Below are positions 33,507-42,084 of a stretch of DNA of 64,000 nt, piece after piece. Position 1 is the stretch's first letter. Every line of letters begins with the position of its first letter. The DNA comes from Streptococcus moroccensis (lineage in GTDB: Bacteria; Bacillota; Bacilli; Lactobacillales; Streptococcaceae). The DNA is taken from contig NZ_JAUSTM010000002.1 of assembly GCF_030812835.1 (NCBI RefSeq), forward strand, positions 115,841 through 179,840. The letters are read 5' to 3'. A program made the translations under genes and the position numbers. The notes under the pieces are model-generated. The model was given only the letters and a program-made list of their open reading frames with translations. It searched no databases and was not told where the DNA came from.

Positions 33507-34168
33507 TAACGGTCTCCTTCCCTATCTCTAATCAGTTCTTGAAGGGCTAAGCGACACCTCCAGTAAACCTTGAGACCACTACTTTTGAGACGTTTACTAA
33601 AAGCACTTTCGTGAAGACCTAGTTTCTCTGCCACTACGTTTTGCTCAAAGGATTCCTGATAGATGCCACGCTCTAGTAAAGCCTTAAAGATCTCTTCTTG
33701 GCTAGAGCGCCAGCTAGCTTTAATATGATCAGATGACGCTATCAGGGCATTACCAATCTGATTATCCTTCTCATCCCCGAAATCTATGGCTATTGTGGTG
33801 TTGCCATAATCGTTTTTGGTATGAACGATTTCAATGGCAGCTCTAGCGCGCCAATAGGCAGGGCCATCTGCACCGATGCTCTGTTCAGGATCGATGGCTG
33901 TTACGATGTCACCAATACCCAGACCGAAACGAATCGCATAAGGCGATAAGGCCACAGTTAATTCATCAATCAATTTAAAAATGGGACAGGTCAGTTGAAA
34001 AAGGCCTTGAAACTCATCTCCAAGCGTTACAGTCATGAGGGAGACAAGGTATTTCTTATACTTCTTATTTAGAACCGTTAAGGTTTCTTTGAGGCGTTTT
34101 TGAATGTCATAGCGGTCATCCAATTCCTTGGAGTTTACGAAATCACCAATAAGAGCTAGGTACATCAT
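33506..34168 (-). CDS. satD: SatD family protein with C-terminal helix-turn-helix
   Basis: The 220-residue protein opens MMYLALIGDFVNSKEL, the SatD family start, and has TLGDEFQGLF and RFGLGIGDIVTAID with ADGPAYWRARAAIE, a pattern reminiscent of nucleotide-cyclase-like folds. The last 50 residues (VAEKLGLHESAFSKRLKSSG) look like a helix-turn-helix, so the protein may bind its own promoter, where three 28-bp-phased repeats are found. AAGGAGG precedes the ATG. It is coupled to satE. Autoregulation is inference. Confidence 0.82.
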   Translation of the reverse strand: MMYLALIGDFVNSKELDDRYDIQKRLKETLTVLNKKYKKYLVSLMTVTLGDEFQGLFQLTCPIFKLIDELTVALSPYAIRFGLGIGDIVTAIDPEQSIGADGPAYWRARAAIEIVHTKNDYGNTTIAIDFGDEKDNQIGNALIASSDHIKASWRSSQEEIFKALLERGIYQESFEQNVVAEKLGLHESAFSKRLKSSGLKVYWRCRLALQELIRDREGDR

Positions 34169-34185
34169 TTATTCCTCCTTTCACA

Positions 34186-34261
34186 CTTTCCATTATACCG
34201 GCAATTTTAAAAAATGTCCATTATAACGGAAAGAAAATAAAATCGCCATTATAACGGAAAG
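34186..34261 (-). promoter_or_regulatory. Three 28-bp-phased repeats over the satDE promoter
   Basis: The word CCATTATAACGG (CCATTATACCGG in the first copy) occurs at 34190, 34218 and 34246, exactly 28 bp apart. Each is a near-palindrome TCC-N8-GGA and each contains a - strand TATAAT. The flanking CTTTCC or GGAAAG is also repeated. Copy three lies inside the topA terminator hairpin. Operator-like; the probable binder is SatD itself. Confidence 0.65.
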
Positions 34262-34277
34262 TACCAATGGCGATTTT
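34236..34277 (-). terminator. topA terminator containing operator copy three
   Basis: AAAATCGCCAT (34239-34249) pairs perfectly with ATGGCGATTTT (34267-34277); on the - strand it is followed by ATTTT. The third sat repeat starts in the 3' arm and fills the loop. Confidence 0.8.
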
Positions 34278-34279
34278 GC

Positions 34280-36394
34280 TTATTTCACGATTGCTTCTTT
34301 ATAATCACATTCTGGATCAGAGCATAAGACCTGCTTGCCACCCCCACGGACGGCTTTTTCAACAAGGAAATGTCCCGATTTCGGACAAGACCGCCCCACA
34401 GGTTTGTCCCAAGACGTGAAGTCACAAGCTGGGTAACGGTCGCATCCATAGAAGACGCGGTTACGCTTGCTTTTGCGTTCAATCACTTGCCCCTGGCCAC
34501 AGGTCGGACAATCCACACCAATTTCCTTGGTGATCTGCTTGGTATTGCGACAGTCAGGGAAATTGCTACAAGCATAGAATTTACCAAAACGACCGAGCTT
34601 GATTACCATAGGGTGACCACATTCGTCACAGTCAAAGCCGGCAGGTTCATCCTTGATTTGGATTTTCTCCATTTCAGCCTCAGCCTTGGTTAATTCTTTC
34701 GAAAACGGTTGGTAGAACTCATCAATGACCTTTTGCCACTGCTCTTTACCAATTTCAACATCATCAAGCTTCTGCTCCATCTCAGCCGTGAACGTTATGT
34801 TCACAATATCTGGGAAGAATTCCACAATTAGCTGGTTGACGATTTCACCTAACTCTGTTGGTTCAAAGCGTTTAGCAGCCAGCTTGACATAATAGCGACG
34901 CTGAATCGTCTCAAGAGTTGGCGCATAGGTGGATGGACGTCCAACACCGTTTTCCTCGAGCGCTTTGATCAGAGTTGCTTCTGAAAAGCGGGCTGGAGGC
35001 TGGGTGAAATGCTGTTCTGGTTTGGTATTGGTGCGCTTTACGGTATCACCAGCAACCATTTCAGGTAGCATCTTGTCCTTGTCCGTATCATTATAGACAG
35101 CCAAATACCCATTAAACTTGACCTGACTACCATTAGCAGTAAAGCTCACCCCATTTTGCGAAAGACTAACCTTCATGGTATCAAAGACAGCAGCAGTCAT
35201 CTGACTGGCTACAAAGCGATTCCAAATAAGGGTATAAAGCTTGAGCTGGTCCTTATCTAGGTACTTAGCAATACTTTCTGGTGTTTGAAAAACGTTTGAC
35301 GGACGAATGGCTTCGTGGGCATCTTGAGCACCACCAGTGTTTTTGACACGACTACCGTGCTTGGAATAATTGGCCCCAAAGCGCTCTGTGATAAAGTTTG
35401 CTGCTTCGCCTTGTGCCACAGGACTGATACGAGTAGAGTCTGTACGCATATAGGTAATCAGACCTTGACTGCCGCTACCGAGATTAATTCCCTCATAAAG
35501 CTGCTGGGCAACCATCATGGTTTTCCGGGTTCTGAAGTTAATTTTGTTAGCCGCATCCATCTGCAACGTAGAGGTCGTGTAAGGAAGCGGCGCATTGCGA
35601 CGACGCTCCTTCTTCTCAACCTGATCAACTGTAAATTCATCAGAAGTCAAACGAGCCAGAACTTCTTTGACCTGACCATTGCTTTCGAGCTTGAGTTTTT
35701 TCCCATCTAGACCGTGAAAAGTAGCTTGAAAAGACTTGATTCCCTTTTTAAAGGTACCATCGATAGTCCAGTATTCTTCAGGCTTGAAGGCCTTAATCTC
35801 ATTTTCCCGATCAATGATTAGTTTAAGGGCAACAGATTGTACCCGACCAGCAGACAGGCCTTTTTTGACCTTTTTCCAGAGAATAGGAGAGATAGAGTAA
35901 CCCACAATCCGGTCAAGTACGCGACGGGCTTGCTGAGCGTCTACCAAATCTTGGTCAATCGATCTTGGTTCTTTAAAAGCATTTTTAACAGCGTCTTTTG
36001 TAATTTCGTTGAAGACGACACGGTTTTTATCCTCAAGATCGAGCTTGAGGATATGAGCTAAGTGCCAAGAAATGGCTTCTCCTTCTCTATCCGGGTCACT
36101 TGCGAGATAGACTTTGCCAGCTTTTTTAGCTTCTTTTTTCAAGTCGTTAATCAAAGGCCCTTTACCACGGATATTGATATACTCTGGCTCATAATTGTTC
36201 TCAAAATCGATGGACATAGATGACTTTTTCAAGTCACGGATATGGCCAACAGAAGCCACAACCTTATAGTTGCGGCCCAAGTATTTTTCAATCGTCTTAG
36301 CCTTGGCAGGTGATTCCACGATGACAAGGTTTTTCTTTGGCGAGCTTTTACTCGTCTTTTTCTTAGTTGTTTTTGCTTTGGTTGCAGTTGTCAA
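34280..36394 (-). CDS. topA: DNA topoisomerase I
   Basis: Type IA topoisomerase that relaxes negative supercoils. It has a TOPRIM domain from [18 protein letters not shown] and [13 protein letters not shown], the active tyrosine in LITYMRTDS near residue 300, and three C-terminal zinc-ribbon repeats (CDECGHP...C, CPTCGQG...C and a last one where CPKSGH has lost its second cysteine). The start is taken as the TTG at 36394, after AAAAGGG; a longer frame to 36487 would begin before the promoter. Length is 704 residues. It has a consensus promoter and its own terminator. Confidence 0.95.
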   Translation of the reverse strand: MTTATKAKTTKKKTSKSSPKKNLVIVESPAKAKTIEKYLGRNYKVVASVGHIRDLKKSSMSIDFENNYEPEYINIRGKGPLINDLKKEAKKAGKVYLASDPDREGEAISWHLAHILKLDLEDKNRVVFNEITKDAVKNAFKEPRSIDQDLVDAQQARRVLDRIVGYSISPILWKKVKKGLSAGRVQSVALKLIIDRENEIKAFKPEEYWTIDGTFKKGIKSFQATFHGLDGKKLKLESNGQVKEVLARLTSDEFTVDQVEKKERRRNAPLPYTTSTLQMDAANKINFRTRKTMMVAQQLYEGINLGSGSQGLITYMRTDSTRISPVAQGEAANFITERFGANYSKHGSRVKNTGGAQDAHEAIRPSNVFQTPESIAKYLDKDQLKLYTLIWNRFVASQMTAAVFDTMKVSLSQNGVSFTANGSQVKFNGYLAVYNDTDKDKMLPEMVAGDTVKRTNTKPEQHFTQPPARFSEATLIKALEENGVGRPSTYAPTLETIQRRYYVKLAAKRFEPTELGEIVNQLIVEFFPDIVNITFTAEMEQKLDDVEIGKEQWQKVIDEFYQPFSKELTKAEAEMEKIQIKDEPAGFDCDECGHPMVIKLGRFGKFYACSNFPDCRNTKQITKEIGVDCPTCGQGQVIERKSKRNRVFYGCDRYPACDFTSWDKPVGRSCPKSGHFLVEKAVRGGGKQVLCSDPECDYKEAIVK

Positions 36395-36427
36395 GTTCTT
36401 ATCCCTTTTCTTAGTAAACTCCAATAG

Positions 36428-36456
36428 ATAGTAAACTATTTTTGAAAGTGTGTCAA
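36428..36456 (-). promoter_or_regulatory. topA promoter
   Basis: On the - strand TTGACA (36451-36456), 17 bp and TACTAT (36428-36433). The start site near 36421 lies inside the upstream frame extension and supports the TTG start at 36394. Confidence 0.75.
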
Positions 36457-36529
36457 GGATTTTCTTTTTTTCTTCAATATAATACATCTAAAGAAGGACA
36501 AAAAGAACCACGCCGTGCGTGGTCCCTTC

Positions 36530-37513
36530 TTAAAGACTGTCCCCATTCCAGATGGAATTTTTAACAATGACATAATTGACAGTCGTCAAACTTTCTAGGT
36601 CTCTACCTCCTGCATAGGAAATCGAGGACTGCAAGTCTTGTTGCATTTCAGTTAAGGTGTCAAAGATGCTCCCCTTGGTCGGCATCAAGATTTTTTTGCC
36701 TTCAACGTTCTTGTATTCGCCTTTTTGGAATTGTGAGGCAGAGCCGTAATATTCTTTAAATTCTTTACCATCCACTTCAATCGTTTCACCCGGACTTTCA
36801 TTGTGGCTGGCAAAGAGGGAGCCAATCATAACCATGCTGGCACCAAAGCGAACGGACTTAGCAATATCACCATGTGTACGGATCCCACCGTCAGCAATGA
36901 TGGGTTTACGCGCTGCTTTGGCACAGAGACGAAGAGCAGCTAATTGCCAACCACCGGTACCAAAACCAGTTTTAACCTTGGTAATGCAGACTTTACCAGG
37001 GCCAATACCGACCTTAGTTGCATCAGCACCTGCATTTTCCAATTCACGAACCGCTTCAGGTGTCCCGACATTCCCTGCAATCACAAAGGTTTCTGGTAAC
37101 TCTGCCTTAATATGCTTGATCATGTTGATGACCGAGTCAGAATGGCCGTGGGCAATATCAATGGTAATAAATTCAGGGGCATCTTCTTTCAGAGAAGTCA
37201 CAAAGTCATACTCATAGTCCTTAACACCGACTGAGATAGAGGCAATTAGACCTTGAGCGTGCATTTTAGCGATAAAGGGCTTGCGCGCTTCTTCATCAAA
37301 ACGGTGCATGATGTAAAAATAACCATTTTTAGCTAGCTCTTCAGCTAATTCTTCATTTAAAATGGTTTGCATGTTCGCTGGAACAACTGGTAGCTTGAAG
37401 GTGTGGCCACCAAATACCACAGATGTATCTGCCTCAGAACGGCTTTTGACGATACATTTATTGGGGATTAGTTGGATATCTTCATAGTCAAAAACGGGTG
37501 AATCGTAGTTCAT
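36530..37513 (-). CDS. guaC: GMP reductase
   Basis: GuaC turns GMP into IMP with NADPH, part of purine salvage. The 327-residue TIM-barrel protein starts with [14 protein letters not shown] (about 7-20) and has the IMPDH/GMPR loop [11 protein letters not shown] (about 169-179) with the catalytic cysteine, [14 protein letters not shown], and [13 protein letters not shown]. It lacks the CBS domains of IMP dehydrogenase. The leader (37514-37600) contains an ATGCCT/AGGCAT hairpin but no purine riboswitch that I can recognise. Confidence 0.96.
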   Translation of the reverse strand: MNYDSPVFDYEDIQLIPNKCIVKSRSEADTSVVFGGHTFKLPVVPANMQTILNEELAEELAKNGYFYIMHRFDEEARKPFIAKMHAQGLIASISVGVKDYEYDFVTSLKEDAPEFITIDIAHGHSDSVINMIKHIKAELPETFVIAGNVGTPEAVRELENAGADATKVGIGPGKVCITKVKTGFGTGGWQLAALRLCAKAARKPIIADGGIRTHGDIAKSVRFGASMVMIGSLFASHNESPGETIEVDGKEFKEYYGSASQFQKGEYKNVEGKKILMPTKGSIFDTLTEMQQDLQSSISYAGGRDLESLTTVNYVIVKNSIWNGDSL

Positions 37514-37639
37514 TTACTCTACCTCAATTGATTTAATGACCTACCTATGCCTTATGAAATAGGCATCGCTACGTGTTTTCCACGCTTCCATAGATTATTT
37601 TACCCCAAACGTCCGTTATTTAAAATTAAAGAAGGAGAA

Positions 37640-37672
37640 ATAAAAACAAACATTCGTTATAAACGAACATAT
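37640..37672 (-). terminator. Terminator after the rsuA-type gene
   Basis: On the - strand ATGTTCGTT-TAT-AACGAATGT forms a 9-bp stem with two G-U pairs, followed by TTGTTTTTATTT. Confidence 0.65.
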
Positions 37673-37674
37673 GT

Positions 37675-38376
37675 TTAGTTGCCATTTTTTTGAAGTCTGG
37701 TTACTTCTTCTTCTGTAAGAAGGCGGAAATCACCCTCCTCAAGTGATGGATCTAAGGTTAAGCTGCCCATTCGAAGGCGCTTCAGGTGGGTAACCTTATT
37801 GCCAAGGGCTAAAAACATGCGTTTCACTTGATGGAATTTTCCCTCCTGAATCGTCAGATGAACCAAATAATCGGACAAAATGGTCAATTCTGCTGGGAGG
37901 CATTGGTAACCATCATCAAGAGTCACACCTGTCTTCATCGCTGCAATGGCTTCTGGGGGGCAGGGCTGTTCCAAGGTCACTTCATAACACTTATCGACGT
38001 GCTTTTTAGGCGACAAGAGATTATGATTTAGCTGACCGTCGTTTGTCAAGAGCAACAACCCGACGGTATCCTTATCTAAGCGACCAACCGGTGCAACACG
38101 CTGGTAACGATCAGGCAAAAGGTCAAGGACTGTCCGCTCCCGCGCATCCTCTGTTGCTGAGATGACACCAGCTGGTTTGTTGAGCATGATGTAGTCAAAT
38201 GCTGTATAGACAAGCTCTTGACCATCCAAGCAGACACTGTCTTTCTCAGGATCGATTTTCATATCCGACTTTTTAGCTACTTGCCCATTAACTGTTAACC
38301 GTTTGGCCTTGACCATGGACTTAGCCTGACTGCGGGAACCAGCCCCAACAGCCACAATAAATTTATCTAACCTCAA
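37675..38376 (-). CDS. 16S rRNA pseudouridine synthase, RsuA family
   Basis: The 233-residue enzyme isomerises a uridine in rRNA, by family U516 of 16S. It has an N-terminal S4 domain (MRLDKFIVAVGAGSRSQAK to about 60), the catalytic GRLDKDTVGLLLLTNDG (98-114) with the active Asp at about 101, and KCYEVTL and EGKFHQVKRM. It is 17 bases after nth on the same strand, one operon. A second RsuA-type gene at 58324 shares the same order of motifs. Confidence 0.92.
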   Translation of the reverse strand: MRLDKFIVAVGAGSRSQAKSMVKAKRLTVNGQVAKKSDMKIDPEKDSVCLDGQELVYTAFDYIMLNKPAGVISATEDARERTVLDLLPDRYQRVAPVGRLDKDTVGLLLLTNDGQLNHNLLSPKKHVDKCYEVTLEQPCPPEAIAAMKTGVTLDDGYQCLPAELTILSDYLVHLTIQEGKFHQVKRMFLALGNKVTHLKRLRMGSLTLDPSLEEGDFRLLTEEEVTRLQKNGN

Positions 38377-38393
38377 GATGGTTACCTTTCTAA

Positions 38394-39023
38394 CTACAAA
38401 CCTTCAAAATGATACAATTGCGGATATTGGTCACACTCTGGATTTTTGGGGTGGCAAATGGCACGTCCAAAATAAATCATAGCCTGATGAGCTGGCAACC
38501 ATAATTCTGGTGGTAAGACATCCATGACACGCTGTTCGATTTCAAGCGGTGTAGCCGATTGCTTCACAATCTGGTGGTGCTTACAAATACGAGACACATG
38601 GGTGTCAACAGCAAAAGCTGGAATGCCAAAGCCAACAGACATGACGACATTAGCTGTTTTCCGCCCGATACCAGGCAAACTCTCCAACTCTTCTCGGGTC
38701 TGAGGGACAATGCCATCAAAGCGCTCAATTAACTGAACAGAGAGCTCATGCATAAACTTAGCCTTGTTACGGTATAGGCCAAGTTTAGCAATATAAGGCG
38801 CAATGTCAGATGGCGTGGCTGCTGCTGCCGCTTGAGGGGTTGGAAAGCGCTCAAATAAGGCAGGGGTCGCCTTATTGACTGCTGCATCGGTCGTTTGGGC
38901 AGACAGCATGACCGCAATCAACAACTCATAATGGTTTTTAAAATCCAGACTAGGTTGCGCATCAGGGAAAAGGGCGATAATCTCTTCAATGACGTGGCGG
39001 GCTTTTTTCTTTGATAAAACCAT
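38394..39023 (-). CDS. nth: Endonuclease III (DNA glycosylase/AP lyase)
   Basis: Nth excises oxidised pyrimidines and cuts abasic DNA. The 209-residue protein has the helix-hairpin-helix LESLPGIGRKTANVV with the catalytic Lys and the later catalytic Asp in VDTHVSRI. The usual C-x6-C-x2-C-x5-C iron-sulfur motif at the C-terminus is reduced to CHPKNPEC followed by DQYPQLYHF, so two of four ligands are missing and a 4Fe-4S cluster is unlikely. The start is ATG 39023, 5 nt after GAAGGAG; the extension to 39053 is not needed. Confidence 0.93.
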   Translation of the reverse strand: MVLSKKKARHVIEEIIALFPDAQPSLDFKNHYELLIAVMLSAQTTDAAVNKATPALFERFPTPQAAAAATPSDIAPYIAKLGLYRNKAKFMHELSVQLIERFDGIVPQTREELESLPGIGRKTANVVMSVGFGIPAFAVDTHVSRICKHHQIVKQSATPLEIEQRVMDVLPPELWLPAHQAMIYFGRAICHPKNPECDQYPQLYHFEGL

Positions 39024-39092
39024 GGAAACTCCTTCATAGCATTGGTAGTTCATATTATACCATAAGCTAGTACGGGATAAGAAACCATTGAT

Positions 39093-39229
39093 TTATCCCT
39101 GATAAAAACTCGGCATGACCGTATCAAACTTCTGGTACCAAGCCAGCACCGCTTCTGCTCTTGTAAGCATGGTTTTTACTTGTTCATCGCCAAAAGGCAC
39201 TGCCCAAGGAATGGAGCCAATCACGTCTG
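39093..39229 (-). pseudogene. 3' fragment of the phosphotransferase gene (duplicate of 48.0-48.2 kb)
   Basis: About 125 bases (39103-39227) match 48047-48171, the 3' end of the intact phosphotransferase gene, at nearly 90 percent by eye and in the same orientation. The frame is still open: DVIGSIPWAVPFGDEQVKTM and on to a TAA at 39093. Upstream coding sequence is absent. The fragment marks the left edge of the sugar island. Confidence 0.85.
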
Positions 39230-39291
39230 CGTTAAACTTATTATCAAAATGGATGAAATTTTTTTAATCATGTTTAAATTTGTCGTAGATA

Positions 39292-42015
39292 TTAGAATTC
39301 CTGTTTATTAAGCTCATTTATAACTGCTTCATAGAGTGGTCTTGCGTCAGGTGCAGCACCTAGTACTTCAACTAGAGTCATACCACGTGCCATATCAATC
39401 ATTGGATTATCAAGCATCCCTGGAGCCATCTGGTTAAACATTGCTACAGCTAGTGGTTGTTCTAGAATATCTCCGAAAGTACTTTCCAAACTAAAGCGTA
39501 AGAGGGCCAAATCTGTATTGGTTTCATACTCATAATGGTATTGTCCGGAACCAAGTGTGATGAACCCATCTTTTTCTGGCAAGTAAAGCTGAGCTGTCGT
39601 ATTTACTGGAACAGTTACATCAATGATAATCTGGCTATCACGACAAATCCAGTGACTTGAAATCTCTCCGTAAGGGGTTTCCAAAGTAGCTGTCACCTCA
39701 TCCAAACCTTTGATAAAGAGCGGTTTGATGACAAAGGTCTTATAGCCTGGTGACGTCTGATTGATACCAGCAACCTTACGATACATCCAGTCTCCAATAG
39801 AACCATAGGCATAGTGGTTAAGAGAGTTCATACCAGACTCATCAAAAGTGCCGTCAGGTTTGATAGAGTTCCAACGCTCCCAGATTGTAGTTGCCCCCAT
39901 ATTAACAGCATATAGCCACGAGGGGTAGTCCTCCCTCATAAGAAGAGTTCCTGCTATGTCATGAGCACCATTTTCTGATAAGACATGATTGATATAAGGC
40001 GTTCCGACAAAGCCAGTTGACAAGTGATTTTTATGATTTTCAATATTGGTTACAAGAGTCTTGAGAATACGACCACGATCGTTTGGTCTTGCTAAATTGA
40101 AGTATAGAGACAAAATGGCACCTGTCTGAGTTTCACTGACAATACGCCCCGTCTTGGTGTAGTATTCATCTTGAAAGGCTGCGAGTACCCTATCATAAAG
40201 TTGTTGATAGGTTGTTGCTTCTTTTTTCTTGCCCAATAGCTGAGCCGTTTGACGGACAAGATCTGTCACATAAAGATAGTAGGCATTGGCAATCAGATAC
40301 TTGTCTGTAGCACCAGTACGATCTGCACTCTCTTCCTTATCCAAAGCCAGCCAGTCACCATATTGGAAACCTGACATCCAAAGGCCATTGTCTTCGGCAT
40401 GATTGGCGATGTAATCAACCCATTCATGCATGACTGTCCAAGAATCTTCTAAAACACGAAGGTCACCGTAAACTTGATAGACAACCCAAGGCACTACAAC
40501 TGCCACATCAGACCAGGCAGATGAGCTGTAGGAACCTAGAATATCAGGAACTACGTGTGGTACCCCTTTTTCAAGAGAGGAATCGGCTGCCACATCCTTC
40601 ATCCATTTACTGAAGAATGGTGCTACATTGTAGTTATAGGCAGCGGTCCAAGAGAAGACCTGGGCATCCCCTGTCCAGCCTAAACGTTCATCACGCTGCG
40701 GGCAATCTGTCGGCACATCTAAGAAGTTGCCACGCTGTCCCCAGCGGATGTTGCTCTGGAGTTGATTAATCTTAGGATTTGAAGTGGTGAAAGTTCCTGT
40801 TTGCTTCATGTCTGAATGAAGGACACAGGCTGTAAAGTTGGCATTGACATCTTCAAAACCAGTAATTCTGATATAGCGGAAACCATGGAAGGTAAAGTGA
40901 GGACGGAAAACTTGCTCAGTCCCATCACAGATATAGGTATCAACAGAAACCGCCTGACGCAAGGTTTCCTTATAAAAATTACCATCCTTATCAAGAACTT
41001 CTGCATGTTCAACCACCAATTTTTGACCTGCTTTGCCCTTGACCTTAAGCTCAACCCAGCCAGTCATGTTTTGACCGAAGTCAAGCAAGCGCTCCCCATT
41101 TGGTGCAATAAAGTCTGCGACAACTTCACGGCGTTCTGTAATGCGAACGGGTTCGTTTTCTTGAGCCACTAGAGTTGTTTTATCAAATGGCAAGACAAGA
41201 ACATTACCTTTTAGAATTTGAGGTTGATAGCTGTCAATGGTTTCGCCTAGGTAAATTTCGCTGGATTTAATAGCACCCGTCTCAACAGACCAAGTCTCAT
41301 CTGTGACAATGATTTCTTTCCTGCCATCCTCATAACAAATATTAAGTTGTAAGAAAGCTCCAACACGGTCACCATAGTGGTGGTTTTTCATTTCAAAGCC
41401 CATGATACCAGCATACCAACCTTGACCAACAGTTACAGCAAGTTCATTGTTCTCTGTTAAAGCTTCTGTCACATCATAAATTTGATATTGAAGACGTTTA
41501 TTGTAAGAAGTCCAGCCCGGAGCCAGATAGTCTTGACCCACCCTTTGACCGTTCAATTCCAATTCATAAACACCCTGGCTAGTCACATAGACAGTCGCCT
41601 TATCAACTGCTTTATCAAGTGTGAAGGATTTTTTGAAAATAGGCGGAGCGGTCACACTAGCATCAAAATTATGACCAATCATATCAGCTACAAAATCTTG
41701 AGGATTAAAAATACCAGTTGTGAATTGAGTAACTGCTTCTGCAATTTCCCCATGATTGTCTTCAACAGTGATTTTGACCTGATAATTTGTCTCATCTTCT
41801 AAATCAGCACCAGCATATTCAATCAGAATAGACTGGTCTGACTCAACCTTGCCACTATCCCATACAAGTAAATCATCATTTGAAACAATAACTTGGTAAG
41901 CTTTTTGAACTGTATCATTTTGTCCACTAGCCAATTTCCATGAAAATCGTGGGCGTTTCACAGCTAAACCGAGAGGTTCAGTCTGGTATTCAATAGTTAT
42001 ATCATAAAGTTTCAT
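39292..42015 (-). CDS. Alpha-L-rhamnosidase, GH78
   Basis: The 907-residue enzyme releases terminal L-rhamnose from glycosides. It has N-terminal beta domains (about 1-300), the GH78 core motif TDCPQRDERLGWTGDAQVFSW (about 440-460) and the later WLYAVNMGATTIWERWNS and LNHYAYGSIGDWMY typical of the (alpha/alpha)6 barrel. There is no signal peptide, so it acts inside the cell on imported substrate. A 60-residue tail after about 845 resembles the tail of the GH3 enzyme nearby. The start is ATG 42015 after GGAG; the extension to 42048 is unlikely. It is the last gene of the GH3-GPH-GH78 operon. Confidence 0.92.
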   Translation of the reverse strand: MKLYDITIEYQTEPLGLAVKRPRFSWKLASGQNDTVQKAYQVIVSNDDLLVWDSGKVESDQSILIEYAGADLEDETNYQVKITVEDNHGEIAEAVTQFTTGIFNPQDFVADMIGHNFDASVTAPPIFKKSFTLDKAVDKATVYVTSQGVYELELNGQRVGQDYLAPGWTSYNKRLQYQIYDVTEALTENNELAVTVGQGWYAGIMGFEMKNHHYGDRVGAFLQLNICYEDGRKEIIVTDETWSVETGAIKSSEIYLGETIDSYQPQILKGNVLVLPFDKTTLVAQENEPVRITERREVVADFIAPNGERLLDFGQNMTGWVELKVKGKAGQKLVVEHAEVLDKDGNFYKETLRQAVSVDTYICDGTEQVFRPHFTFHGFRYIRITGFEDVNANFTACVLHSDMKQTGTFTTSNPKINQLQSNIRWGQRGNFLDVPTDCPQRDERLGWTGDAQVFSWTAAYNYNVAPFFSKWMKDVAADSSLEKGVPHVVPDILGSYSSSAWSDVAVVVPWVVYQVYGDLRVLEDSWTVMHEWVDYIANHAEDNGLWMSGFQYGDWLALDKEESADRTGATDKYLIANAYYLYVTDLVRQTAQLLGKKKEATTYQQLYDRVLAAFQDEYYTKTGRIVSETQTGAILSLYFNLARPNDRGRILKTLVTNIENHKNHLSTGFVGTPYINHVLSENGAHDIAGTLLMREDYPSWLYAVNMGATTIWERWNSIKPDGTFDESGMNSLNHYAYGSIGDWMYRKVAGINQTSPGYKTFVIKPLFIKGLDEVTATLETPYGEISSHWICRDSQIIIDVTVPVNTTAQLYLPEKDGFITLGSGQYHYEYETNTDLALLRFSLESTFGDILEQPLAVAMFNQMAPGMLDNPMIDMARGMTLVEVLGAAPDARPLYEAVINELNKQEF

Positions 42016-42084
42016 ATTTTTCTCCATTTTTCTTAAAACAAACAGCAAGGATTGAAAAGCCTCCTTTCCAACCCTCGTCTGTAT

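Noticed and set aside
34190..34260. Three separate satD promoters
   Set aside because: Each repeat contains TATAAT, but exact 28-bp phasing and palindromic flanks fit operators better than three equal promoters.
37514..37620. Purine riboswitch in the guaC leader
   Set aside because: A hairpin is present but the conserved purine aptamer core and kissing loops are not.
37648..37670. Inverted PurR boxes before guaC
   Set aside because: The CCGAAC core is not matched and the repeat is followed by a T-run on the - strand, so it is better read as the terminator of the rsuA-type gene.
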